A stretch of 64,000 bases of DNA from Undibacterium pigrum (GTDB taxonomy: Bacteria; Pseudomonadota; Gammaproteobacteria; Burkholderiales; Burkholderiaceae_D). This document shows positions 28,188-36,880 of the stretch, piece after piece (position 1 is the first letter of the stretch; each line of letters opens with the position of its first letter). The stretch spans positions 124,001 through 188,000 of the forward strand of contig NZ_QJKB01000006.1 in NCBI RefSeq assembly GCF_003201815.1, read 5' to 3'. The notes below the pieces were generated by a model. The model made no database searches. It was given only the letters and a program-made list of their open reading frames with translations, and was not told the origin of the DNA. A program made the position numbers and the translations under genes.

Positions 28188-28272
28188 TGTAGGAGCGGCT
28201 TCAGCCGCGAATGCCAAAACAACTGGACTGATTGACTCGGCTAGCTGTTCGCGGCTAAAGCCGCTCCTACGA
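28188..28272. repeat. REP-like inverted pair
   Basis: GTAGGAGCGGCTTCAGCCGC (from 28189) is followed 37 bases later by its near inverse GCGGCTAAAGCCGCTCCTAC (to 28270). Each copy has its own small GC-rich palindrome (GCGGCTTCAGCCGC; GCGGCTAAAGCCGC), and the pair can form one long hairpin. It resembles the REP/BIME elements common in Pseudomonas. It lies between the convergent tetR and DUF2783 genes. Confidence 0.85.
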
Positions 28273-28300
28273 AATCAATGCTAGTTGCGTATTCAAGTGC

Positions 28301-28537
28301 TTACTTTGCATCTCTATTTTCCCCAGCCAGGCGCAAGGCTTCCTGCAAGACGCTGATATCACCAATGTGATTCGCCAGCAGCAAGATCAGCCTGGCATTC
28401 AGGGCAGCGCTGGCTTCATCGCTGAGGTCGCGATGGCTGTCTATCAATAACTGATAAAAATCATCACCCGCACTGTAATCGCGTTGTGCTGATTTATCAG
28501 GATAATGGAAATTTGCTTGCAGGTTCAAAGGCATCAT
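28301..28537 (-). CDS. DUF2783 domain-containing small protein
   Basis: A small protein (78 residues from 28537, or 77 from the second ATG at 28534) with AGGAG upstream. The family pattern is DDFYQLLIDSHRDLSDEASA followed by LILLLANHIGD. DUF2783 proteins accompany FAD aromatic monooxygenases and may help their folding or activity; this is unproven. The ATG overlaps the monooxygenase TGA (ATGATG). Confidence 0.85.
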   Translation of the reverse strand: MMPLNLQANFHYPDKSAQRDYSAGDDFYQLLIDSHRDLSDEASAALNARLILLLANHIGDISVLQEALRLAGENRDAK

Positions 28538-30210
28538 GCCACTCCTGATGAATTGCCACAGGCAGTTTGTACTGCCCGGCATACCTGGTTAAATTCAAAC
28601 TGCTGCCAGCGTGCGGCCAGGTGTTGATCAGGCCTGAGCAAGTGATAGCTGCCATTGCCCGTACCGTAACGTTGGTGTAGCAGACCCTTGATGTCAGTCA
28701 GGACCAGGTGGCCATCAAGTGAACTTTCCTGTTTGCTGATGATGATCGTGGCTACTGGAATTGTCTCCTGTTCCAAAGCCTTGATCGCTGCCAGATGTGC
28801 ATCAGGGATGTCAGATACAGTATCGCAAAAATACAGGCCATGAAAAACTGGCCGCAAATAATCGATCAGGAAAGCTGATTTTTTTTGATCAATGACTGGC
28901 CCGTCTTCAAACGGTGCACCAGCTCGTATAGCTGTATCAAATCCTTCGCTGTCTTCTGTATTCAAATTCGATTCTGACAAAATGGCAGGCACAGACAAAC
29001 GCCCGGAATTGACCAGCTTGCGCGCAAATGCATGTTCTTGCGCCAGGCTTAATACCGCGTTCCTGAAGCATTTGCTGACAGCACTCTTGGGTGTAATGAA
29101 ATCCGTGGAGCGGGTGGAATTCAGCAAGTTCTCATCCGCAGCAAATACGCGTTCATCTGAATAAGTATCCAGCAGGCTGTCTGCTGCTTTGCCATCAACG
29201 ACCAGCTTGAGTTTCCACACCAGATTATCTGCATCCTGTATGCCAGAATTTGCACCGCGTGCGCCAAAGGGGGAAACCTGATGTGCGGCATCGCCAGCAA
29301 ACAGTACGCGGCCATGACGGAATTTTTCCATGCGCCGGCACTGGAAGGTATACACGCTGACCCATTCGAGTTCAAATTCCCTGTCGTCTCCCAGCATGGC
29401 CTTGATGCGTGGTATCACGTTTTCAGGTTTGCGTTCTTCCACCGGGTCGGCATCCCAGCCCAGTTGAAAGTCTATGCGCCAGACATTGTCGGCTTCGCGG
29501 TGTAGCAATACCGATTGATTGGGATGGAATGGTGGGTCAAACCAGAACCAGCGTTCTGCTGGAAAGTCAGCCTTCATGACGACATCGGCAATCAGGAATC
29601 TATCCATGAAGACCTTGCCTTCGACTTCCAGCCCCAGCATATGGCGCAAGGGGCTGCGCGCACCATCGCAGGCGATCAGCCAGTCTGCCTGCAGGCCGTA
29701 TTCACCTTCTGGTGTGCTTATCTGCAAGGTGGAAAAATCATCGCCTTGCTGAATCGCAGTGACACGGCTTTTCCAGCGCAACTCTACGCCGACTTCCATC
29801 GCCCGCTGCACCAGGAAATCTTCCAGATAGTATTGCTGCAAATTCACCATGCCAGGGTGCTTATGGTCAGGCGCAGGCAAGAGATTGAAATTGAAAACTT
29901 CATCCTTGCGAAAGAAAGTGCGCCCTACATTCCACTCCACACCCTTGTTACGCACTGCCGATGCCACGCCCAGCCTGTCGAGTATTTCCAGTGTGCGTTT
30001 GGCATAGCACAAGCCGCGTGAGCCTACTGACACGGTGTCATCATCATCGACCACCAGCACATCCAGCCCCTGCAAATGACAATCTATTGCCGCTGCCAGA
30101 CCTACAGGGCCAGCACCGACTATCACAACTTTGCGGCGTGTGACTTCCTTCGTCTGCAACTCCGGTGGAGTCACAAAAGGGAATTTTTGATATTGATAAG
30201 TGCTAAGCAA
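28534..30210 (-). CDS. FAD-dependent aromatic monooxygenase (MhpA/PheA-type)
   Basis: A 558-residue group A flavoprotein monooxygenase: GxGxxG in VVIVGAGPVGLAAA (about 28-41), a DG motif in WLIACDGARSPLR (about 180), and GD in VLFAGDAAHQVSPFGARGAN (about 310). The C-terminal thioredoxin-like extension is typical of the MhpA/phenol hydroxylase branch. It would hydroxylate an aromatic ring using NAD(P)H and oxygen in the cytoplasm. Neighbouring DUF2783, MBL-fold and IclR genes suggest an aromatic-acid pathway; the substrate cannot be set. Confidence 0.88.
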   Translation of the reverse strand: MLSTYQYQKFPFVTPPELQTKEVTRRKVVIVGAGPVGLAAAIDCHLQGLDVLVVDDDDTVSVGSRGLCYAKRTLEILDRLGVASAVRNKGVEWNVGRTFFRKDEVFNFNLLPAPDHKHPGMVNLQQYYLEDFLVQRAMEVGVELRWKSRVTAIQQGDDFSTLQISTPEGEYGLQADWLIACDGARSPLRHMLGLEVEGKVFMDRFLIADVVMKADFPAERWFWFDPPFHPNQSVLLHREADNVWRIDFQLGWDADPVEERKPENVIPRIKAMLGDDREFELEWVSVYTFQCRRMEKFRHGRVLFAGDAAHQVSPFGARGANSGIQDADNLVWKLKLVVDGKAADSLLDTYSDERVFAADENLLNSTRSTDFITPKSAVSKCFRNAVLSLAQEHAFARKLVNSGRLSVPAILSESNLNTEDSEGFDTAIRAGAPFEDGPVIDQKKSAFLIDYLRPVFHGLYFCDTVSDIPDAHLAAIKALEQETIPVATIIISKQESSLDGHLVLTDIKGLLHQRYGTGNGSYHLLRPDQHLAARWQQFEFNQVCRAVQTACGNSSGVA

Positions 30211-30302
30211 GACATGACTCCAGCTACAACATTCAGGCTAAGGAAAAAAGTGAGACTCAGGTATTTATATCAAGACTGTAAACAAAACTGGTTCTTCTCT
30301 TG

Positions 30303-30341
30303 AATTTCTCTGTGTCTCGGTGTCTCTGTGTTGAGGGGTCT
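30303..30341. repeat. Cancelled-palindrome intergenic repeat, copy 1 (CTCTGTG family)
   Basis: TTTCTCTGTGTCTCGGTGTC and the following TCTGTGTTGAGGGGTCT match the two copies near 46.1-46.4 kb. It sits between the monooxygenase start and the MBL gene end. The sequence is low in structure but strongly conserved between copies, which marks a dispersed intergenic family. Confidence 0.75.
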
Positions 30342-30346
30342 TGACC

Positions 30347-31309
30347 TTATCCCTCCAAACTCTTCCACATCTCCACATCCCGCTCCGCCGTCCACACCCG
30401 CGGATCAACATGTCCAGACGCTTCATCAAAAGCCCGTGTCACATCAAATGGCAGGCAGTGATCAAAAATCACCCAGTGGCCATACTTGGGTTTCAAAGCG
30501 GCATAAGTATTTTTGTAGATGGTATTCAGATCATGTTGCTGCTGTTGGCCCGCCTTGACGCTGGTGAACAAATCGCTGATGAAAGAACGGGTTTCACTGA
30601 GGCCTGCTGCCACCAGTTCTGGTGTCGTCAGCGCCGCGCCGCGGCCAGGCACCAGTTTCTCGGCTTTCATCGCTTCCAGATTGGAGAGGGTTTGTGGCCA
30701 GTCTGAATAATAGGCATCGCCCGCATACGGTGTCGCGCCAAATTCCACCAAATCACCAGAGAACAAGACTTTTTCCTGTGGCAGCCAGACGATGGTGTCG
30801 CCCTTGGTATGGCCACGGCCTACCTGCATGAGCTTGACTTCCAGCTTACCCAGCCAAATCGACATTTCACCCTTGAAGGTAATCGTTGGCCAGGTCAGGC
30901 CGGGTACGCTTTCGACATTGCGGAACAGGCGTGGGAAGCGGCCTATCTCACTTTTCATGTCCGCATCACCACGTTCGACGATGAGGTCGTAAGTATCGCG
31001 GCTGGCGATGATGTGTTCCAGACCTTCTGCAACATAGCCGCTGGCACCGAGTACGCGCACCGCATGATAATGCGACATCACCACATATTTAATCGGCTTG
31101 TCAGTGACTTCACGGATACGGCGCACCACATCCTGCGCCATGATGGGCGTCGCCTGGGTATCAATGACCATGACGGCATCATCACCGATGATGATGCCGG
31201 TATTCGGATCACCTTCAGCCGTATAGGCGTAGGCATGTTCGGATAATTGCTGGAAGCTGACTTTCTTTTCTTCCAGGTCAGCGTGGGAGGCAAATTGCTT
31301 GGTGCTCAT
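30347..31309 (-). CDS. MBL-fold metallo-hydrolase with altered metal motif
   Basis: A 320-residue metallo-beta-lactamase fold protein. The first metal motif reads SHYHAVRVLGAS (about 79-90): the first two His are kept, but the usual Asp-His pair of HxHxDH is Val-Arg. GRGHTKGD (His), FSGDLVEF (Asp) and FDHCLPF (His) remain. One zinc site may be lost or changed. It lies between the IclR gene (divergent) and the monooxygenase and probably belongs to the same catabolic unit. Substrate unknown. Confidence 0.87.
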   Translation of the reverse strand: MSTKQFASHADLEEKKVSFQQLSEHAYAYTAEGDPNTGIIIGDDAVMVIDTQATPIMAQDVVRRIREVTDKPIKYVVMSHYHAVRVLGASGYVAEGLEHIIASRDTYDLIVERGDADMKSEIGRFPRLFRNVESVPGLTWPTITFKGEMSIWLGKLEVKLMQVGRGHTKGDTIVWLPQEKVLFSGDLVEFGATPYAGDAYYSDWPQTLSNLEAMKAEKLVPGRGAALTTPELVAAGLSETRSFISDLFTSVKAGQQQQHDLNTIYKNTYAALKPKYGHWVIFDHCLPFDVTRAFDEASGHVDPRVWTAERDVEMWKSLEG

Positions 31310-31385
31310 GGGGATAACCTTTGAGATGTGTGGTACTCAAGATAGAGGAAACGATGTCGGATAAGAATAAGCATTAATTCGTTAT

Positions 31386-31413
31386 TTGTAAATGCATTTG
31401 TTAATAGTAAAAT
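31386..31413 (+). promoter_or_regulatory. Putative sigma70 promoter of the iclR-type gene
   Basis: TTGTAA and TAAAAT are separated by 16 bases, 25 bases before the IclR-type start. A small palindrome AAATGCATTT lies in the spacer and could be part of an operator. The start codon has AAGGAG upstream. Confidence 0.5.
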
Positions 31414-31437
31414 GAATTCATCAATCAAGGAGCTGCC

Positions 31438-32232
31438 ATGACAGAGAAAAACAAGGAAAGACGCGGCATAGGCGCGATAGAAGTCGGTGGCCTGATCCTG
31501 AATGCCCTGGTCAGCTCTGGTCGCGCCATGTCCCTCGGTGACTTGGCGCGTGAGAGTGGCATGCCTGCTTCCAAGGCCCATGCCTATCTGGTCAGCTTTG
31601 GCAAACTTGGCCTGGTCGAGCAGGATGTGGTGACTGGTGCGTACCAGCTAGGCCCCTTTGCCTTGCAGATAGGCCTGGTCAGTCTGCAGCAAATGTCGCC
31701 CGTCAAACTGGCGATACCAGAGATCACCCGTCTTGCTGCTGCCACGGATCAGACTGTGGCGCTGGCGGTGTGGGGCAGCCATGGCCCTACCGTGGTGTAT
31801 ATCGCAGAATCGAGCAGGCCCATCCATGTGAATATGCATGCAGGTTCGGTCATGTCCATGCTGGGTACTGCAACGGGCCTGGTGTTTTCTGCCTTCTTGC
31901 CGCAAGCGCTGGTCGACAAGGTGATCGCCAGGGAAGTCAGGGATGAACTGGTGATAGGGCAGGCGGGTGTGCAGATGACGACGCAGGATATCGCCAGCAT
32001 ACTGGCCGAGGTAAGAGCACAGGGGCTGGCAAGGGCGCAAGGCCTGCCCATACCCGGCATCAACGCCCTTAGTGCACCAGTCTTTAACCATGCCCATGCC
32101 TTGAGCCTGGTGATTACTGCTACTGGCCCCAAGGGCAGTTTTGATACAGCCTGGAATGGCGAGCTGGCACAGGCTTTGCGCACCAGTGCCAGTTCCTTGT
32201 CACATCAACTGGGCCATATGCCCAGGCCGTAA
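31438..32232 (+). CDS. IclR family transcriptional regulator
   Basis: A 264-residue protein with the IclR winged helix at about 12-75 (MSLGDLARESGMPASKAHAY) and the GAF-like effector domain (QTVALAVWGSHGPTVVYIAE, ATGLVFSAFLP, PGINALSAPVF). It probably controls the divergent MBL/monooxygenase/DUF2783 genes in response to an aromatic acid. The start is supported by AAGGAG. Confidence 0.92.
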   Translation: MTEKNKERRGIGAIEVGGLILNALVSSGRAMSLGDLARESGMPASKAHAYLVSFGKLGLVEQDVVTGAYQLGPFALQIGLVSLQQMSPVKLAIPEITRLAAATDQTVALAVWGSHGPTVVYIAESSRPIHVNMHAGSVMSMLGTATGLVFSAFLPQALVDKVIAREVRDELVIGQAGVQMTTQDIASILAEVRAQGLARAQGLPIPGINALSAPVFNHAHALSLVITATGPKGSFDTAWNGELAQALRTSASSLSHQLGHMPRP

Positions 32233-32256
32233 AAGGAAGGTTTCAAGTGCTGCGAC

Positions 32257-32826
32257 TTATTGCGCTGCCAGTGCTTTCTCTACGTCTGCCACCAGCTTCT
32301 TGTCGTCCGGCGTAGTGACGCTGGAATAGGCAGCAACTACATTACCTTTGCGGTCTATCAGGTATTTGTAGAAATTCCATTTCGGTGTCGTCCCCGTGGC
32401 CTTGATCATTTGCGCATACATGGGATTGACATCCTTGCCCATGACCGCAGACTTAGTGAACATGGGGAATTTTACGCCATAGGTATTAAAGCAAAAATCG
32501 GCGATTTGCTTGTCATTGCCCGGTTCCTGCTTGCCAAAATCATTCGAAGGAAAGCCCAGTACCACCAGGCCTTTGTCGCTGTATTTTGCATACATGGCTT
32601 CCAGGCCTTCGTATTGCTTGGTGAAGCCGCAATAACTTGCCGTATTCACAACCAGCGCTACCTTGCCCTTGTATTGGCAGAGGTCTTGCGGCGTCTCATC
32701 CTGCAGGCGTTTGAATTTATGGTTTAGTACAGCCGGGCAGGCATCACCGGTATCTGCCCATGCTCCCAAAGAACAACTGATCAAACCCAGGAAAACAGCA
32801 ACTTGTATTGGTGTGCGTCGCAGCAT
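32257..32826 (-). CDS. Glutathione peroxidase, exported
   Basis: The 189-residue protein starts at ATG 32826 (GGAG seven bases upstream). A signal peptide spans about 1-24 (cleavage at AWADTG). The glutathione peroxidase fold has its catalytic Cys in NTASYCGFTKQYEGLE, plus GFPSNDFGKQEPG and PKWNFYKYLIDRKG. It has Cys rather than selenocysteine and may use thioredoxin or glutathione. Export to the periplasm distinguishes it from cytoplasmic BtuE-like members. Convergent with the IclR gene. Confidence 0.9.
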   Translation of the reverse strand: MLRRTPIQVAVFLGLISCSLGAWADTGDACPAVLNHKFKRLQDETPQDLCQYKGKVALVVNTASYCGFTKQYEGLEAMYAKYSDKGLVVLGFPSNDFGKQEPGNDKQIADFCFNTYGVKFPMFTKSAVMGKDVNPMYAQMIKATGTTPKWNFYKYLIDRKGNVVAAYSSVTTPDDKKLVADVEKALAAQ

Positions 32827-33159
32827 GGTCAACTCCAGAAGAAGAGAATGTCATCTTAGCGCAGTATTAAACAAATATGTAGATTGAAGGCCAAGTGTTT
32901 AAAGTGTTTAAGCAGAGGGTGGCAGCTCACATCTCTCGATAAACAGACAGCATCATGAAAACCATACTATATTGACATCGGCCATTCTGACGCGCCGCGG
33001 TCTCCGCTACCTATCCCGGTTGTGAAATTCTGGTTTTAAGGCATCTACTTCCTTATATGCCTAAATCGTATATAAAACATCGAAACACTTCGTTTTAATT
33101 TATATAGGACCGTTTTATCCTGTACTCCTCATAAAAATTATTATTTACCCGGACTAGAG
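32827..33159. other. Intergenic region upstream of sbp
   Basis: The 333-base gap separates the leftward glutathione peroxidase gene from the rightward sulfur genes. Its right part is AT-rich and holds a three-block motif shared with the cysT promoter. The left part shows no clear structure or coding frame. Confidence 0.6.
33055..33096 (+). promoter_or_regulatory. CysB-type box upstream of sbp-ssu (candidate)
   Basis: ATATGC, CGTAT and TTCGTTTT occur at offsets 0, 12 and 34. The same three blocks with the same offsets lie before cysT. The TTCGTTTT block ends 64 bases before the sbp start. A LysR-type activator of the CysB group is encoded nearby and is the likely ligand. Confidence 0.6.
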
Positions 33160-34179
33160 ATGATGATCAAAAAACTTAGCCTCATAGCAACCCTCGCAGC
33201 AAGCTTTGCCGCAACTTTTTCTGCTGTCGCACTGGCGGCAGATGTCAATTTGCTCAATGTTTCCTATGACCCTACCCGTGAGTTATATCAGGATGTGAAC
33301 CAGGCTTTTGCCAAACAATGGAAAGCCAAGACCGGTGACAATGTCACTATCAAGCAATCCCACGGCGGTTCTGGCAAGCAGGCACGTGCCATTATTGATG
33401 GCCTGGATGCAGACGTGGCCACGCTGGCACTGGCCTATGACACTGACGCTCTGGCAGAAAAAGGACTGGTTGACAAAGCCTGGCAAAAGCGTTTGCCACA
33501 TAATGCCTCACCCTATTCTTCGACGATTGTTTTCCTGGTACGCAAGGGTAATCCCAAGGGTATCAAGGACTGGGGCGATATCGTTAAACCTGGCGTTGCC
33601 GTGATTACTCCTAATCCAAAAACTTCAGGCGGTGCACGCTGGAACCATCTGGCAGCCTGGGGTTATGCCCTGAAATTGCCAGGCGGTAGCGAAGCCACGG
33701 CAAAAGAGTTTTTGTCCAAGCTGTATAAAAACGTCCCTGTACTTGATTCCGGTGCACGCGGTGCCACCACGACATTTGTTGAACGCGGCATAGGCGATGT
33801 CTTGCTGGCCTGGGAAAACGAAGCCTTGCTGGCTATTAAAGAACTGGGCCCTGACAAGGTAGAGATCGTTGCTCCATCCACCAGTATTCTGGCTGAGCCT
33901 TCAGTTGCCGTGGTCGATAAAGTGGCTGACCGCAAGGGCACGCGTAAAGTGGCAGAAGCTTATCTGAACTTCCTGTACACCGATGAAGGCCAGGACATCA
34001 TCGCCAAGCATTACTACCGTCCTACGACAGAAAAAGCTTCGAAAAAATATGCGGCGCAATTTCCTAAAGTGAAGCTGTTCACGATCGATGAAGCTTTCGG
34101 TGGCTGGACCAAGGCACAAAAAGAGCATTTTGCTGATGGCGGTATTTTCGACCAGATCTATCAACCAGGCAAAAAATAA
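33160..34179 (+). CDS. sbp: Sulfate ABC transporter substrate-binding protein
   Basis: A 339-residue periplasmic protein with a signal peptide (cleavage near ALAADV). The sulfate-binding family pattern is clear: [54 protein letters not shown] and [16 protein letters not shown]. It delivers sulfate or thiosulfate to the CysTWA transporter encoded about 7 kb downstream. It is the first gene behind the CysB-type box and 27 bases before ssuE, so it probably leads the ssu operon. Confidence 0.95.
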   Translation: MMIKKLSLIATLAASFAATFSAVALAADVNLLNVSYDPTRELYQDVNQAFAKQWKAKTGDNVTIKQSHGGSGKQARAIIDGLDADVATLALAYDTDALAEKGLVDKAWQKRLPHNASPYSSTIVFLVRKGNPKGIKDWGDIVKPGVAVITPNPKTSGGARWNHLAAWGYALKLPGGSEATAKEFLSKLYKNVPVLDSGARGATTTFVERGIGDVLLAWENEALLAIKELGPDKVEIVAPSTSILAEPSVAVVDKVADRKGTRKVAEAYLNFLYTDEGQDIIAKHYYRPTTEKASKKYAAQFPKVKLFTIDEAFGGWTKAQKEHFADGGIFDQIYQPGKK

Positions 34180-34206
34180 GCTTTAGTAAAAACCGGAGGC
34201 AAGAAC

Positions 34207-34779
34207 ATGCGCATCTTATTGTTATCGGGAAGCCCGTCTTCCCCCTCACGCTCAGCACGCTTGCTGAATCACGTGGGTACCAAGCTCAATGAACAGGGGC
34301 AGCGTACCAGCAGTCTGCATGTCCGTGACTTGCCTGCCCAGGCTTTAATGCATGCCGATTTTTCTGATCCTGAACTGGCGGCAGCAAAAAACCTGCTGGC
34401 AAAAGCCGATGCAATCGTCATTGCCACGCCTATCTACAAAGCGGCCTACAGTGGTTTGTTGAAAAGTTTCCTGGATATCCTGCCGCAAGATGGTCTCGCC
34501 GGGAAACTGGTGTTGCCTTTGGCAACGGGTGGTAGCCAGTCACATATGCTGGCGCTGGATTATGGTCTGCGCCCGGTGCTTGCTTCCTTGTCGGCTCGCC
34601 ATATTCTGCCCAGTATTTATGCGACTGATGCGCAAGTCAGCTGGTCTGAACTGCAAGGCTTGCAACTCGATACTGCAATACAGGAAAGGGTGGAAGATGG
34701 CTTACAACTCTTGCTTGACAGCCTGAGTTTATTGCGCAGCCCGGTACAGGCAGCACCTGAAGCACTCCTGCCTTGTTGA
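34207..34779 (+). CDS. ssuE: NADPH-dependent FMN reductase SsuE
   Basis: A 190-residue flavodoxin-like FMN reductase: LLSGSPSSPSRSARLL at the N terminus, then ATPIYKAAYSGLLKSFLDIL. It supplies FMNH2 to the SsuD monooxygenase. The position between sbp and the ssuA genes supports the name over general FMN reductases. Gaps are 27 bases upstream and 104 downstream. Confidence 0.92.
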   Translation: MRILLLSGSPSSPSRSARLLNHVGTKLNEQGQRTSSLHVRDLPAQALMHADFSDPELAAAKNLLAKADAIVIATPIYKAAYSGLLKSFLDILPQDGLAGKLVLPLATGGSQSHMLALDYGLRPVLASLSARHILPSIYATDAQVSWSELQGLQLDTAIQERVEDGLQLLLDSLSLLRSPVQAAPEALLPC

Positions 34780-34883
34780 TGATCTTGATGACCCAAGCAC
34801 AGATTTAAACCTCAAAAATACATTTCCTTTCATGCTGGCGAGCCTGGCAGGGGGAAGCCTTGTCAAAAAAATGAAAGTAGAAA

Positions 34884-35864
34884 ATGAGTCGCAAATTTCA
34901 AGTCACCAGCAAAGCAAAACGTCTTACCCTGACCCGTCTGTCTGCCCTGACAGCCGCTGCCCTGAGCGTAGTCTTGCCAAAAGCCTTTGCCCAGAACAAG
35001 AGCAGTCTGCGCATAGGCTATCAGAAGTATGGGACATTGACCGTACTGAAAGGGACAGGGGCGCTGGATAAACGTCTGGCAGGCCTGGGAGTTGATGTCA
35101 AATGGACAGAGTTTCCAGCAGGCCCGCAATTGCTGGAAGGCTTGAATGTAGGCAGTATTGATTTTGGTACGACAGGCGAAGCACCACCAATTTTTGCCCA
35201 GGCAGCTGGCGCAGATTTGCTGTATGTCGGTAATGAGCCGCCAGCGCCGGGTGGTGAAGCCATCATCGTGCCCAAGAATTCCAGCTTGAAATCAGTGGCT
35301 GAACTCAAAGGCAAAAAAGTCGTCTTGAACAAGGGTTCCAACGTCCATTACCTGCTGGTCAAGGTATTGGAAAAAGCCGGTCTGAATTACAAGGATGTAG
35401 AAGTCATCTTCTTGCCGCCTGCTGATGCACGTGCTGCTTTCGAGCGTGGCAGTGTTGATGCCTGGGTGATCTGGGACCCTTTCCTGGCTGCCGCTGAAAA
35501 GCAACTGGGGGCCAAAATACTGGCTGACGGTAAAGGTGCGGTCAGCAATCACCAGTTTTATCTGGCAGCACGGCCTTATGCACAAAAAAGCCCTGAAGTC
35601 TTGCGCATCGTCCTCGAAGAGCTGGCCAAGGTCGATGAGTGGGCCGCAAAAAACCATAAGGAAGTCGCCAGCATACTGGCGACGCAAACCGGGCTGGAAA
35701 TCAGTATCGTGGAATTATCGACTTCCCGTTTTGGTTTTGGTGTCAAACCTTTGACTGAGCAAGTCATCAAGGAACAGCAAAGCATAGCGGACACTTTTGC
35801 AGACCTGAAGCTGATACCCAAGCGTATCAATATCCGCGATGCGGTATTTGCAGTCAAGACCTGA
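34884..35864 (+). CDS. ssuA: Aliphatic sulfonate ABC transporter substrate-binding protein (copy 1)
   Basis: A 326-residue periplasmic protein with an N-terminal signal segment rich in basic residues then LSALTAAALSVVLPKAFAQN. The SsuA pattern is LRIGYQKYGTLTVLK, then VKWTEFPAGPQLLEGLNVGS, IDFGTTGEAPPIFAQAAGAD and ADARAAFERGSVDAWVIWDP. It captures alkanesulfonates. The next gene is a paralogue with the same motifs, which suggests a tandem duplication with possible change in ligand. Confidence 0.93.
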   Translation: MSRKFQVTSKAKRLTLTRLSALTAAALSVVLPKAFAQNKSSLRIGYQKYGTLTVLKGTGALDKRLAGLGVDVKWTEFPAGPQLLEGLNVGSIDFGTTGEAPPIFAQAAGADLLYVGNEPPAPGGEAIIVPKNSSLKSVAELKGKKVVLNKGSNVHYLLVKVLEKAGLNYKDVEVIFLPPADARAAFERGSVDAWVIWDPFLAAAEKQLGAKILADGKGAVSNHQFYLAARPYAQKSPEVLRIVLEELAKVDEWAAKNHKEVASILATQTGLEISIVELSTSRFGFGVKPLTEQVIKEQQSIADTFADLKLIPKRINIRDAVFAVKT

Positions 35865-35869
35865 GGTGA

Positions 35870-36850
35870 ATGATGAAATTGTCTGCCATCCGCCGCCTGC
35901 TATTGACATTTGCTTTGAGCAGCATGCTGCCTGTAGCCGCCTTTGCCGCTGGCACTGATTTGCCCAAAGACTTACCCAAGGAGCTACGCATAGGTTTTCA
36001 AAAAAGCTCAGTCAACCTGACTTTGCTGAAACACAGGCAGGCGCTGGAACAGCAATTGAAAGGTGTGAAAGTCACCTGGTTTGAATTTACTGCAGGCCCG
36101 CAAATGCTGGAAGCCCTGTCAGTCGGCAGCATAGACTTTGCCACTACTGGCGAACCTCCACCGATTTTTGCCCAGGCGGCTGGCAGCAACCTGGTGTATG
36201 TAGGCGCTGAACCTGCCAAGCCAGGTGTCAGCGCGATTTTGGTGAAGCCTGATTCAGCCATACGCGCACTGGCAGATTTGAAAGGCAAGAAGATCGCCAT
36301 ACAAAAAGGCTCGAGCGCGCATTACCATGTTTTACGTGCAGTACAACAGGCTGGCCTGCAATGGTTAGATATCACGCCAGTCTATCTGGCTCCTGCGGAT
36401 GCCCGCGCAGCTTTCGAGCGTGGCAGTGTTGATGTATGGGCCATCTGGGACCCGTACTGGGCAGCGATCGAGCAAAGTGCAGCACCAAGAATACTGGCGA
36501 CGGGCAAGGGCCTGGTCAACAATCTTTCGCACTATTTGTCGGCCCGCAGCTTTGCCGACAAATATCCCAAAGTCATACAAGTGCTGTTTGAAGAACTGAC
36601 GCGCAGCGACAGCTTCGTGCAAAAAAGTCGTGATGAAGCCGTTGCCATCATTGCTGCCAGCACTGGTCTGGATAAACCAACCATAGCCAGTTTCCTGGAA
36701 CGCCGGCCACGTTCACCCGTCGTCTACCTGACGCAAAACATCATCGATGAACAACAAAGAGTGGCTGACAATTTTTATCAGCAAAAACTGATACCCAAGG
36801 CAGTCAATGTGCGTGATGCAGTATGGCTTCCGCCTGGTACTAAATTATAA
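35870..36850 (+). CDS. Aliphatic sulfonate ABC transporter substrate-binding protein (copy 2)
   Basis: A 326-residue paralogue of the preceding gene, five bases after its stop. It has a signal peptide (cleavage near AFAAGTD), LRIGFQKSSVNLTLLK, VTWFEFTAGPQMLEALSVGS and DVWAIWDPYWAAIEQ. Identity to copy 1 is clearly high but not complete, with changes near the presumed ligand pocket (FQKSSVN versus YQKYGTL). It may bind different sulfonates. Both share the SsuBC transporter downstream. Confidence 0.9.
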   Translation: MMKLSAIRRLLLTFALSSMLPVAAFAAGTDLPKDLPKELRIGFQKSSVNLTLLKHRQALEQQLKGVKVTWFEFTAGPQMLEALSVGSIDFATTGEPPPIFAQAAGSNLVYVGAEPAKPGVSAILVKPDSAIRALADLKGKKIAIQKGSSAHYHVLRAVQQAGLQWLDITPVYLAPADARAAFERGSVDVWAIWDPYWAAIEQSAAPRILATGKGLVNNLSHYLSARSFADKYPKVIQVLFEELTRSDSFVQKSRDEAVAIIAASTGLDKPTIASFLERRPRSPVVYLTQNIIDEQQRVADNFYQQKLIPKAVNVRDAVWLPPGTKL

Positions 36851-36880
36851 GCACGACACTAGAAAATACAGGAGCAAATA

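Noticed and set aside
33100-33159. Riboswitch in the sbp leader
   Set aside because: No SAM or other riboswitch core is seen; the leader is short and AT-rich.
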